From an uncultured Pirellulaceae bacterium (lineage in GTDB: Bacteria > Planctomycetota > Planctomycetia > Pirellulales > Pirellulaceae), in the NCBI GenBank assembly GCA_947258905.1, contig CAMYKF010000675.1, forward strand, positions 1 to 41,576: a DNA stretch of 41,576 nt, in the 5' to 3' direction. Below, in pieces: positions 9,018 to 18,526 of the stretch. The notes beneath the pieces are model-generated. The model did not search any database, was not told where the DNA came from, and saw only the letters and a program-made list of their open reading frames with translations. The translations under genes and the position numbers were made by a program. Numbering within the stretch: position 1 is the stretch's first letter; each line of letters starts with the position of its first letter.

Positions 9018-12000
9018 GTGATCAAGACCCCTACAACCGGCTTCATCCCGCTCCTGATCGCTGGCTTCGCGCTGGTCTGTCCGGTTGACTCGGCCACAGC
9101 ACAGGATCGCGTCAGCTACAACAGCCAGATTCGTCCGGTATTCTCCGACAAGTGCTACGCCTGTCACGGTCCCGACGAAGGCCAGCGGCAAGCCGACTTG
9201 CGACTGGACATTCGCGAGGATGCCATCGACTACGGTGCGATTGACCCCGACGACTGGCAGCAATCGTTGATCCTTGAACGTATTGTCACCGACGATCCCG
9301 ATCTCGTCATGCCGCCACCCTCGGCGCACAAGGACCTGACTGACGAGGAGAAGTCTCTGATTCGGCAGTGGCTGGAACAGGGAGCCGACTATGAACCGCA
9401 CTGGTCGTTTGCCCCCCTGTCACGCCCCGACCTTCCACCGGGTGACGCTGCCAATCCGATCGACCGCTTTATCGACCGGCGTTTGGCGGAAGCAAATCTA
9501 CAGCCTGCGTTGCGTGCCGAGCCACACACGCTGCTGCGACGGGTTTTTCTGGACCTGACTGGCCTGCCACCAGACTGGCACGATGTGCAGGCCTTTGCTG
9601 CCGCTTCCGATCGGGCGGCATACGAACAACACGTTGACCGACTGCTTCAATCACCGGCCTACGGTCAGCGGATGGCCTCGTCCTGGCTGGATGTCGTCCG
9701 GTATGCCGACACGGTCGGCTACCACGGTGATCAAAACCAAAACGTATGGGCCTATCGCGACTGGGTCATCGAGGCCCTTAACGACAACAAGCCGTTTAAT
9801 GAATTCACGATCGAGCAACTGGCTGGCGACCTGTTGCCCGATCCATCGACGGATCAGTTGGTTGCCACCTGCTTCAATCGGCTGAACATGATGACTCGCG
9901 AAGGTGGAGCACAACCCGGCGAGTACCTGACCAAGTACACTGCCGATCGCGTCCGCACCGTGGGCATGGCATGGCTGGGACTGACCCTGGGCTGCGCCGA
10001 GTGTCATGACCACAAGTTCGATCCGATCGCCACACGCGATTTCTATTCCATGGGAGCTTTCTTTGCGGACATCCGCCAATGGGGCGTCTATCACGATTAC
10101 CGATACACGCCCAATCCGGACTTGCGCGGATTCAGCAACGACCATCCGTTTCCACCAGAAATCACCGTCGAGAGCGAGTTCCTCAGGCAAAGAATCAGTA
10201 CTCTGCTCGATGAACAACGATCGCTGCTGGATGACTTGCAGCCCGCCGGGCAGCCACTAACGGAATGGGCGAAATCCATCGGCGAATTTCTGGAACAGCA
10301 TCCCGATGGCTGGCAACAACCTGAAGTGGAACGCCTGGCGGAAGGTATTTCCCTGCTGGAGGATCGCAGCATCCTCGTCACGGGTGACGTGGCGACCACG
10401 ATCGAACTGGGGGTGCAGGGCACGATCGCCTCGATGCAGATCGAACTGCTCCCGCACGAGCAGCATGGCGGCAGCATTCGACGCGGCGGCAATCAGCGCC
10501 CCTTCGATCTGCGTCCACAAGTGAAAATCAAACGTGCCGGGCAAGTGGATCCGCAAGACGTGCCCCTTCACACAGGCACTGGCATGCCGTTTTCGCCCCG
10601 TTTCAGCAACGGTTTCCAGCACATCGGCATCCTGCGCGGCTGGCGCACGGCTGCTCACGATCAAACGCATCGTGGCGTTTGGGTGTTTCGCCACCCGATT
10701 ACGCTACAAGAGGGTGATACGCTCGTCGTCGATTGCCGGGATAACAAGTGTATCGGTCGCCTGCGGATTTCGCTGTCGCCACTGGCCGCTGTCCGACCTG
10801 ACCAGCCTCTGGATCTCGACACCGACAAATTGCAGTCGTTGATTGAGGGCGTGGCCAATCATGAAACCCGGGAGCAACTTTCTGGAAACCTGGATCGCGC
10901 AACGGACGTGTTACCGTTTTTTGTTCGTTCCACTGGCCAGCCGCCTGAAATCTTCGGTCGATTACAGCAGATCGACAATGAAATTCTCCAATGTCGCGAC
11001 GGCAATACGCCCGTGCTTGTGACACGCGTTCTTGAGGAACCTGTCGTGGCCCGCGTCTTGCCGCGTGGGGACTGGCAGAATGAGTCCGGCGAAGTGGTGC
11101 AACCGGCGGTGCCTCAATTCCTGCCCGGCGCGGCGAACCCCGACAACCGTCGCCTGACCCGACTGGACCTGGCCGAATGGCTGGTCTCCGACGACAATCC
11201 GCTGACCGCCCGTGTGGTCATGAATCGCCTGTGGCGCGAATTCTTCGGCGAGGGATTGAGCCCCATGACCGATGACGTCGGCGCTCAGGGGCAATCGCCA
11301 TCGCATCCCGAGTTGCTGGACTGGCTGGCCGTGGAATTACGCGAAAGTGGCTGGGACCTGAAACACATGGTGCGATTGATCGTAACGAGTCAGGCGTATC
11401 AGCGCAGTTCGCGGTCAACCGGAGTCCAACGGCAAGATGATCCTGAAAACAAGTGGCTGGCGCGACAACGGCCCCGGCGATTGCCAGCCGAGATGGTCCG
11501 TGATAATGCGCTGGCCATTGCCGGACTGCTGGACAAGACCCACGGTGGCCCGCCGATCAAGCCCTATCAACCAGCTCGCTACTATCGGCACTTGCAGTTT
11601 CCCAATCGCACTTACCGGGCTTCGTCTGCCCGGGATCAGTATCGCCGTGGCGTTTACATGCATTGGCAGAGAACATTTCTGCATCCCATGCTGGCCAATT
11701 TTGATGCGCCCAATCGCGAGGATTGCGTTGCCATGCGTAACGAAGCCAACAACCCGCAACAGGCACTGACGCTGCTGAATGATCCGGCTTTTGTTGAAAT
11801 GTCGCGTGTGATGGCGGGCAATTTGCTGGCTCAACATTCCGACGCGGACGGCTCGGAAAAATTGTCTTTCCTGTTCCGTGCAGCACTGGCCCGCGATCCA
11901 TCCGACGACGAACGCCAGTCGCTGCTGAAACTGGCTGACTCGCTGACACAACACTACAACGATCATCCCGAGGACGCCCGCAAGCTGCAGGCGGTCGGCA

Positions 12001-12104
12001 TGGCTCCGACGCCGGCAGAGACCATTGCCGTTGAGCAACTGGCTGCGTGGACCAACGTCTGCCGCGTGATTTTGAATTTACACGAAACCATTACGAGGTA
12101 TTAA
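9018..12104 (+). CDS. PSCyt1 (cytochrome c-like) - DUF1549 - DUF1553 protein
   Basis: 1028 aa: CYACHGPDE haem-binding-like motif, FLDLTGLPP, LLPDPSTDQLVATCFNR, GCAECHDHKFDPI, VMNRLWREFFGEGL. Start taken as GTG at 9018. Confidence 0.9.
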   Translation: MIKTPTTGFIPLLIAGFALVCPVDSATAQDRVSYNSQIRPVFSDKCYACHGPDEGQRQADLRLDIREDAIDYGAIDPDDWQQSLILERIVTDDPDLVMPPPSAHKDLTDEEKSLIRQWLEQGADYEPHWSFAPLSRPDLPPGDAANPIDRFIDRRLAEANLQPALRAEPHTLLRRVFLDLTGLPPDWHDVQAFAAASDRAAYEQHVDRLLQSPAYGQRMASSWLDVVRYADTVGYHGDQNQNVWAYRDWVIEALNDNKPFNEFTIEQLAGDLLPDPSTDQLVATCFNRLNMMTREGGAQPGEYLTKYTADRVRTVGMAWLGLTLGCAECHDHKFDPIATRDFYSMGAFFADIRQWGVYHDYRYTPNPDLRGFSNDHPFPPEITVESEFLRQRISTLLDEQRSLLDDLQPAGQPLTEWAKSIGEFLEQHPDGWQQPEVERLAEGISLLEDRSILVTGDVATTIELGVQGTIASMQIELLPHEQHGGSIRRGGNQRPFDLRPQVKIKRAGQVDPQDVPLHTGTGMPFSPRFSNGFQHIGILRGWRTAAHDQTHRGVWVFRHPITLQEGDTLVVDCRDNKCIGRLRISLSPLAAVRPDQPLDLDTDKLQSLIEGVANHETREQLSGNLDRATDVLPFFVRSTGQPPEIFGRLQQIDNEILQCRDGNTPVLVTRVLEEPVVARVLPRGDWQNESGEVVQPAVPQFLPGAANPDNRRLTRLDLAEWLVSDDNPLTARVVMNRLWREFFGEGLSPMTDDVGAQGQSPSHPELLDWLAVELRESGWDLKHMVRLIVTSQAYQRSSRSTGVQRQDDPENKWLARQRPRRLPAEMVRDNALAIAGLLDKTHGGPPIKPYQPARYYRHLQFPNRTYRASSARDQYRRGVYMHWQRTFLHPMLANFDAPNREDCVAMRNEANNPQQALTLLNDPAFVEMSRVMAGNLLAQHSDADGSEKLSFLFRAALARDPSDDERQSLLKLADSLTQHYNDHPEDARKLQAVGMAPTPAETIAVEQLAAWTNVCRVILNLHETITRY

Positions 12105-12108
12105 CAAC

Positions 12109-12166
12109 GTGGGGCGGGCTTCCAGCCTGCCATCTCTGACAATGGCAGGCTGGAAGCCTGCCCCAC
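12109..12166. repeat. Inverted repeat, 25-bp arms with one mismatch, 8-nt loop
   Basis: gtggggcgggcttccagcctgccat - ctctgaca - atggcaggctggaagcctgccccac. Confidence 0.95.
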
Positions 12167-12177
12167 GGGAAACCGTT

Positions 12178-13608
12178 ATGTCCGATCCTGTTAACAACCT
12201 GCGAATCCAGCGCCGCAGTTTCCTGCAAAACTCGGCGATCGGTCTCGGCGGAATTGCCCTGACCCAGCTGTTGCCCGAACGCTCGTTGGCCAGCACCGTC
12301 GATGATCCGAACCGCGGTATTATCCAGCCGTTGCATTACCCGGCCCGGGCCAAGCGCATTATCCATTTGTGCATGGCCGGGGGGCCCTCGCAAGTTGAAT
12401 CGTTTGACCCCAAGCCGGTTTTGGATGAACACGATGGCCAGCCTTTTCCCGAGTCGCTGACCCGCGGTCAGCAACTGGCTCAGTTGCAAAACACCGTGTT
12501 GAAGGCCCGTGGTTCGTTTACGTCGTTTCAGAAACACGGTCATTCCGGTCAGGAAATCTCCGACCTGTTTCCCTTTACGGCGCGGATGGCCGATGACCTG
12601 TGCATCGTGCGATCGATGGAGACCGAGCAGATCAATCACGACCCGGCCCAGGCGTTTATGAACAGCGGCTCGATCCTCAAGGGTCGGCCCAGTATGGGAT
12701 CGTGGCTGTTGTACGGTCTCGGTGCGGAAACCGAGAACCTGCCCGGTTTTGTTGTCCTCGTTTCGCAAACCAAAGGCGGCGGCATTCAGCCGGTGGCGGC
12801 CCGTCAATGGTCAGCCGGATTCCTGCCCGGAAGATTTCAGGGCGTGGAATTGCAAACGCAAGGGGATGCGGTGCATTACATTGGCAACCCGGACGGCGTT
12901 TGCCAGAGTACCCAGCGGCTGGTCGTCGATGAAATCAAGCGGCTCAACGGAATGCTGGACGAGCGTGTTCACGATCCCGAACTGACAACGCGAATCGCCC
13001 AATACGAATTGGCTTTTCGCATGCAGACGTCGGTTCCCGAGCTGTCCGATTTTTCCGCGGAATCCAGCGAGACACTGGAGATGTACGGAGTCGACAAGCC
13101 GGGAGACGGCAGCTTTGCATCCAACTGCCTGATGGCGAGACGACTGGCCGAGCGTGGCGTGCGCTTTATACAGCTGTACCATCGCGGCTGGGATCACCAC
13201 GGTTCGATCGAACAGAATATGCCGATCGCGGCCCTGGAAACCGACCAGGCTTGCTGGGCGCTCGTAAAAGATCTGAAACAGCGCGGCATGCTGGACGACA
13301 CCCTCGTGATTTGGGGCGGTGAATTCGGACGTACGCCGATGGGCCAGGGCAGTGGGCGCGACCATCACATCCTGGCGTTCAGCATCTGGATGGCGGGCGG
13401 GGGCATCCGTCCCGGAATTAGTTACGGTCAAACCGACGATTTCAGTTACCGCGTCGCCGAAGATGCCGTGACCATGCACGACCTGCACGCCACAATTCTG
13501 AAGTTATGCGGCATCGACCACGAACGCTTTTCCGTCAAGTTTCAGGGACTGGATGCCAAACTGACTGGCGTGGAAAAGGCCACCGCCATTGATGCCTTGA
13601 TCGCCTGA
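12178..13608 (+). CDS. DUF1501 (sulfatase-like) protein with Tat-like signal
   Basis: MSDPVNNLRIQRRSFLQNSAIGLGGIALTQLL; HLCMAGGPSQVESFDPKP; GGEFGRTPMGQGSGRDHH. The upstream part of ORF 12109.. is the hairpin. Confidence 0.92.
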   Translation: MSDPVNNLRIQRRSFLQNSAIGLGGIALTQLLPERSLASTVDDPNRGIIQPLHYPARAKRIIHLCMAGGPSQVESFDPKPVLDEHDGQPFPESLTRGQQLAQLQNTVLKARGSFTSFQKHGHSGQEISDLFPFTARMADDLCIVRSMETEQINHDPAQAFMNSGSILKGRPSMGSWLLYGLGAETENLPGFVVLVSQTKGGGIQPVAARQWSAGFLPGRFQGVELQTQGDAVHYIGNPDGVCQSTQRLVVDEIKRLNGMLDERVHDPELTTRIAQYELAFRMQTSVPELSDFSAESSETLEMYGVDKPGDGSFASNCLMARRLAERGVRFIQLYHRGWDHHGSIEQNMPIAALETDQACWALVKDLKQRGMLDDTLVIWGGEFGRTPMGQGSGRDHHILAFSIWMAGGGIRPGISYGQTDDFSYRVAEDAVTMHDLHATILKLCGIDHERFSVKFQGLDAKLTGVEKATAIDALIA

Positions 13609-13637
13609 TGCGGAGTCGCGTGACCACGACAACAGAC

Positions 13638-14312
13638 TCACGACGATGACGTCGCAGGGATGGCCTGGATAATGAAGCTCTCGACCTGCTCCGCCTGAGG
13701 ATCGGTGGAATGCAACGGGTAACGAGCCACAGGCTGAATCACCAGCCCCCTGGTCAACCCGCGTGATTTCGCTTCGCTCACTTCTTCGACCCACCGCGGA
13801 CCCTTGAGGGCCAACATACGTCGTGCGGCCAGCCAACGACCGTCCAGCCATGTTAGCAGCTTCCACATCGGACCAACGGCGCGGGCGACACAACAATCAA
13901 AGCTCATATCATCAAGCACGTTTTCGGCCCGGTCGTGGAACACGGATACCGGCAATTGCAGCTTGTCGACAAATTCGTTCAGCAACTTCGCCTTTTTGCC
14001 CACCGATTCACAGACGGATATTTGCAAGTCGGGTCGCACAATGGCCAGTACCAGACCGGGCACTCCACCGCCGGACCCGATATCCAGCACCTCCTGTCCC
14101 TGGTCAAGCAGACGAGACAGCTGCATTACATCGACCAGATCACGGGCCACAAATGTAGGAAAATCCAGATGCCGCGTCAGGTTGACCTGACGATTGGCCT
14201 CCCACAGCAACTCGCAAAACCGCGCCAGTTGGCTCACGGTTTTCTTTGGAAACTCGTACCCGTGTTGCCGCAGCGAATCCTGCAACGAACATCGCTGGTC
14301 GCTGCTGGTCAT
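13638..14312 (-). CDS. rsmG: 16S rRNA (guanine527-N7)-methyltransferase
   Basis: MTSSDQRCSLQDSLRQHGYEF...EANRQVNLTRHLDFPTFVARDLVDVMQL...VLDIGSGGGVPGLVLAIVRPDL. The ATG overlaps the upstream TAA by 1 nt (TAATG). Confidence 0.9.
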   Translation of the reverse strand: MTSSDQRCSLQDSLRQHGYEFPKKTVSQLARFCELLWEANRQVNLTRHLDFPTFVARDLVDVMQLSRLLDQGQEVLDIGSGGGVPGLVLAIVRPDLQISVCESVGKKAKLLNEFVDKLQLPVSVFHDRAENVLDDMSFDCCVARAVGPMWKLLTWLDGRWLAARRMLALKGPRWVEEVSEAKSRGLTRGLVIQPVARYPLHSTDPQAEQVESFIIQAIPATSSS

Positions 14313-15382
14313 TAGCAAATCCACCAGGGAATCTGCCAGATCAGCGTTTGCAATGGCTCGGTCGCCTCTTCGGCGGGCGGGGTGACCGGCCGGCCGAGGA
14401 ACAATCGGGTGACGTGAAAGAAGATCGGTGCAGCAAAACAAATCGATGCGATCTGGTCCAGGACGCCGCGATTGTGGACCAGTGTGCCCTGACGGGCGAT
14501 GCCACGGTCCCGCTTGATCGCCCACATGGTCATGCTGCCGGAACTGGCCATCACGGAAATAATCAGTGCCATGGCCCCGGAGCCAATAACCTGGAACGGA
14601 GTCACGGGCAACAACAGCTGAATCAGCACGCCCACCACGGCCGAGGCAAAGGCCGCCGCGATCACACCTTCCCAGCTTTTGGTTTCGTGAACCTTTGGCG
14701 CAATCACCTGTTTCCCGAACGTCCGGTCCACCACAAAGTGCACCATGTCGCTGAATTGCACAATCACGACCAGATACAGCAGCAATCCGCCCTTGGCACC
14801 CTCCCAGGGAATCAGGCCGCCTGCTTCACTGTCCCAGGTTTGCCAGGGCTCCCAGGTCAGCAGTGCCGGTGCGTGACTGAGCGCATATACGCAAATCAGC
14901 AAACCGAACTGGATCTTGGCAATGCGTTCCAGAAAGCCCTCCTGGTCGTTGGCAAATGCAATACGGGCCGCCACAAACAGCGACCCGTAAACCGGAATCA
15001 AAATCGAGTACAGTTCGTACCACGCCATGCCCACCAGGACATATTGCGCGATGGGAAATACCAGGATGACCCAGAACAACGTGCGATGATCACCGGGGCG
15101 CGTCGGTGTCAGCGTGATGAATTCGCGCTGTGCCCAGAACGAAACGAACCAGAAGAAGATAACCGTGAACAGCACGTTGACCATCAACGCCAGTGCCAGT
15201 ACGACGCACATCACAATCCACGACAACATGTTGCGGCTGAAGGCTCGTACGACATCCTTGTCGATTTCCGATTCGGATCGCTTGCGCAAAAACCGTCCCA
15301 CGCCAAACAGCACCGCCAGCACTGTCACGTTGGACAGCAGCAAGATAATGGCCGGTTGATCAAGCAGCCTGAAATCGAACAA
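14312..15382 (-). CDS. CdsA-like phosphatidate cytidylyltransferase (predicted CDP-diglyceride synthetase)
   Basis: 356 aa polytopic protein; TFGKQVIAPKVHETKSWEGVIAAAFASAVVG and MTMWAIKRDRGIARQGTLVHNRGVLDQI resemble the CdsA signature region. Confidence 0.82.
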   Translation of the reverse strand: MFDFRLLDQPAIILLLSNVTVLAVLFGVGRFLRKRSESEIDKDVVRAFSRNMLSWIVMCVVLALALMVNVLFTVIFFWFVSFWAQREFITLTPTRPGDHRTLFWVILVFPIAQYVLVGMAWYELYSILIPVYGSLFVAARIAFANDQEGFLERIAKIQFGLLICVYALSHAPALLTWEPWQTWDSEAGGLIPWEGAKGGLLLYLVVIVQFSDMVHFVVDRTFGKQVIAPKVHETKSWEGVIAAAFASAVVGVLIQLLLPVTPFQVIGSGAMALIISVMASSGSMTMWAIKRDRGIARQGTLVHNRGVLDQIASICFAAPIFFHVTRLFLGRPVTPPAEEATEPLQTLIWQIPWWIC

Positions 15383-15411
15383 GGGTTTGCATCCGGGCGA
15401 TGGGAAGGGAA

Positions 15412-16020
15412 TTACAAATCACGCAGCTTTTCAATGGCCTGGCGTGCGCGATCAAGAAAATCGTTTTTGGATTCGCCCGTCTCCAGCCACATGGGCGGGC
15501 CAATCGTTATGCAGCTTACCAGCGGAACCGGCAAAAACTCTCCCTTGGGCATGATGCGATTCATGTTATTAAGGAAGACGGGAACCAGTTCCAGGTCCGG
15601 CCGTTTTTTGCTGAGGTAGTACAGCCCGCTCTTGAACGGCCGCATTTCATTGTCGGTATTGCGGCTGCCTTCGGGAAACACAATCAGCGAGTACTCGTTG
15701 CCTATCTCATTGATCATCATGTTGATCGGGCTGTTGTGAACCTTGATTTTTTCGCGATCAATCAACAGGGCGTTGAACACGCCGGACATATAGCGGCGAA
15801 TCGGTCCCCGCACCCAGTAATCCTTGGCGGCCACCGGTCGGGTGATCGCTCGAATTTGACGCGGCAGCGATGCCCATAAAATCAATGCGTCCAAATGGCT
15901 GGTGTGATTGGCGAAATAAACCCGCTGGCAAGTATCCGGCTGACAATCCACCCAGCGCAGCGTGGCACCCGAAAACAACTTGGCAATCGCCACGAGCGCA
16001 GGAATGGTGATGGCTTTCAT
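15412..16020 (-). CDS. plsC: 1-acyl-sn-glycerol-3-phosphate acyltransferase family protein
   Basis: 202 aa; NHTSHLDAL (HX4D-type) and VFPEGSRNTDNEM motifs. Confidence 0.88.
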   Translation of the reverse strand: MKAITIPALVAIAKLFSGATLRWVDCQPDTCQRVYFANHTSHLDALILWASLPRQIRAITRPVAAKDYWVRGPIRRYMSGVFNALLIDREKIKVHNSPINMMINEIGNEYSLIVFPEGSRNTDNEMRPFKSGLYYLSKKRPDLELVPVFLNNMNRIMPKGEFLPVPLVSCITIGPPMWLETGESKNDFLDRARQAIEKLRDL

Positions 16021-16125
16021 GGGTGGATCAAAACCGACGCAGGAACACCCGGTATTGTAACAGTTCCCGGTTTCAGCGGAATTCGGGAAATCGCTCGCGA
16101 GACGCTGATTCCCGAGTCGAATCCG

Positions 16126-17352
16126 CTATGGGTGAGAAGGTGTAACGGGGAATCCTGTTACAACGGCCGATGTCATGGGAGCGCGACACAGCCGGGAAAT
16201 CTTGCGCCACCAGACTGTTTCGATCAATTCGGTATAACCGGCGGTCATCGTTTGCAGTGATCCATAGCCGATCACGTGCTGGCGTCCCGCCTTGCCAAAC
16301 TGGTCGGACAAGGCACGGTCGCTCAGCAACCGGCTCCAGCTTTCCACATATGCGGATTGGTCGCCGGGCGGAACGAGAAAGCCCGTTGTACCGTGCAGCA
16401 CCGCCTGATCAATCGAGCCGACCTGCGGAGCCACCACGGGCAGGCCTGTCGACATCGCTTCGAGGATGGACACCGGGCTTGCTTCGTTGTGGCTGGTCAG
16501 GGCAAACAAGTCCATTGCCGACAATGCACCACGCACATCCCGGGAATTGCCCGCAAAATGCAGCCGCCCGCAACATTCCATGGAACTCGCCAGCGACTCC
16601 AGCCGCTGACGTTCGGTACCATCCCCCACGATCAGGAAATGTGCGTCGGGAACCTGTTGCAGCGTGGATTGAGCGACTCGAAAAAACAGTTCGTGGTTCT
16701 TTTCCGGTCGTAATGCCGCCACGATGCCACATACCGGGCTGGACGCCGGAATGGCAAAGCGTTCCCGCCACGCCTGCGCCGCAGACCGGTCACGAACGAA
16801 TTGATCCGTATCGATTCCATTGGGAATCAGGAACACCTTGCCGCCGGGCAATCCTTCGCGTTCCACGAGATGACGCCGGTGCGGTTCGGCCACAGCGATA
16901 AAGGCGTCGGTGATTGGTGTCAGCATCCGGTTCAGTCGCCCGATGCCATCGGGCCAGCCAGTGGAATGCAGGGCCGACAGCACGGCCGGTACGCCTGCCC
17001 GCCGGGCCGCGAGTCGCCCCCAGAACATTTTGTCGCCGGCACCTACCGTGACCAGTGCATCGATAGATGCGTTCTGAAACAGCCGCTTGAGCCGCCCGAG
17101 CACCCGCGCATCATACTTGCCTTTGATCAAGTTGCTGTACACGCTGAACTCGCCGGCGATCGATTCACCCAGCTCACCGGCGTGTTTTAGACAGGTAACG
17201 GATGGCAGGATGCGTTCCGGATCGAAGCGACGCATCATGTTGACCAACAACGTCTCTGCTCCACCCACCTCGAGGCTGGTAATCAGAAACATGACACGCA
17301 ACGGGCGTGTGGTTGCGTATTCGGGTATTCGTGTCGATTCGGGGCTCGGCAT
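16126..17352 (-). CDS. Glycosyltransferase family 4
   Basis: 408 aa: VMFLITSLEVGGAETLLVNMMRR; GIVAALRPEKNHELFFRVA; LTSHNEASPVSILEAMSTGLPVVAPQVGSIDQAV. Confidence 0.9.
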   Translation of the reverse strand: MPSPESTRIPEYATTRPLRVMFLITSLEVGGAETLLVNMMRRFDPERILPSVTCLKHAGELGESIAGEFSVYSNLIKGKYDARVLGRLKRLFQNASIDALVTVGAGDKMFWGRLAARRAGVPAVLSALHSTGWPDGIGRLNRMLTPITDAFIAVAEPHRRHLVEREGLPGGKVFLIPNGIDTDQFVRDRSAAQAWRERFAIPASSPVCGIVAALRPEKNHELFFRVAQSTLQQVPDAHFLIVGDGTERQRLESLASSMECCGRLHFAGNSRDVRGALSAMDLFALTSHNEASPVSILEAMSTGLPVVAPQVGSIDQAVLHGTTGFLVPPGDQSAYVESWSRLLSDRALSDQFGKAGRQHVIGYGSLQTMTAGYTELIETVWWRKISRLCRAPMTSAVVTGFPVTPSHP

Positions 17353-17358
17353 GGCAAT

Positions 17359-18258
17359 TCAATTCAGCGGTAACGCCTGCTTGTCCGCCCGGTTATCACC
17401 GGCCGACTGATCGATGAGTGACTGGGCCGCCCGGGTCTGCCAGACATTTCGTTTGCGTGGATCGAAGGTCAGCCAGTTTTTCAGCCGGGCCATCTCGGGA
17501 TCACCGTGAAATCGCTGCAGATGAAAGGCGTCGCCGCCGACTTCGTTCCAGCCACCGTAAGCCGAACAGACGCCCGCAAAGCCGTGCTCTCTTGCCAGCC
17601 GAAAAACGGCGGCGTTCAGGTTTTCAATCTGCCCAAACGGAAAGGCAAAGTATCGAATGGGACGGTCGATTTGCTGTTCCATTTCACGTGTCGCAACCAC
17701 GACTTCGTCAAACAGTTGTTCCGGATCCGTCAACGCACCGAGATCGGGATGATTTCGGGTGTGGCCACCGATCTCGACCCCGGCATCGGCCAACGCCCGC
17801 AGCGTGTCAAGCGAGTGCGGAGCCAGAGGCCGCCCCCGTTCGACGTCATGATCAAATGGCTGGCCCGCCGTTGCGTGGCCGGTAGTAACAAAATACGTCA
17901 CCGGGATTTTTCGCTTGATCAACAGCGGCAAGGCAAAGGCCGAGTTGTCCGCATAACCGTCGTCAAACGTCAGACACAGCGTGGGAACCCGATTTTCGCC
18001 ACTGCGTATTCTGGCCTGGGCTTCAGCCAGCGAAACGATTTCAAATCTGCTTTGTAACCAGTCAATCTGTCGCCGAAACGCCGCGCAGGAAATGGTCCAG
18101 GGATTGGGATCCACATCGGCAACGCGATGGTAAAACAGGATGCCCACGGGAACCGATCCGTTACGGCGAGCCTGTTGCGAGGACAGGTATCGCCACGGCG
18201 CAGTCACGCAGCGATAAGCATCAATCATCAAGGGCTTAAGCGTATTTAGCGGGGTCAC
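17359..18258 (-). CDS. Polysaccharide deacetylase family protein
   Basis: 299 aa: VGILFYHRVAD, LCLTFDDGYADNSAFALPLL, EIGGHTRNHPDLG (NodB-like motifs). Confidence 0.9.
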   Translation of the reverse strand: MTPLNTLKPLMIDAYRCVTAPWRYLSSQQARRNGSVPVGILFYHRVADVDPNPWTISCAAFRRQIDWLQSRFEIVSLAEAQARIRSGENRVPTLCLTFDDGYADNSAFALPLLIKRKIPVTYFVTTGHATAGQPFDHDVERGRPLAPHSLDTLRALADAGVEIGGHTRNHPDLGALTDPEQLFDEVVVATREMEQQIDRPIRYFAFPFGQIENLNAAVFRLAREHGFAGVCSAYGGWNEVGGDAFHLQRFHGDPEMARLKNWLTFDPRKRNVWQTRAAQSLIDQSAGDNRADKQALPLN

Positions 18259-18526
18259 GGTACGTCACAGAAAACGTGGAAACGGCGTACTCTCCATTTT
18301 AGGCAATCGCTGGCCGGGTCCCGACAGGCAAATTCCTGTTCGTGCCAGATTGAAACTGACGGCGATCACCATAACCCGTACAACCCGCCAAACCGATTCG
18401 CAAGGCGATTCGATTTCCAGACCGGCCACGTTACACACGCGAATCCCGGTCGTTCTTGCTGCACGATAGGAAAAGGACATTGCTTGTGTCCAATCGCCCG
18501 CTTACTTTCGCAGACCCAACGTCGCC

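Noticed and set aside
12109-12177. N-terminal extension MGRASSLPSLTMAGWKPAPRETV of the DUF1501 ORF
   Set aside because: It is a translation of the palindromic repeat; the Tat-like signal starts at MSDPVNNLRIQRRSFLQ (12178).
14246-15619. 457-aa plus-strand ORF opposite rsmG/cdsA-like/plsC
   Set aside because: Spans three well-supported minus-strand genes on the opposite strand; no family similarity.
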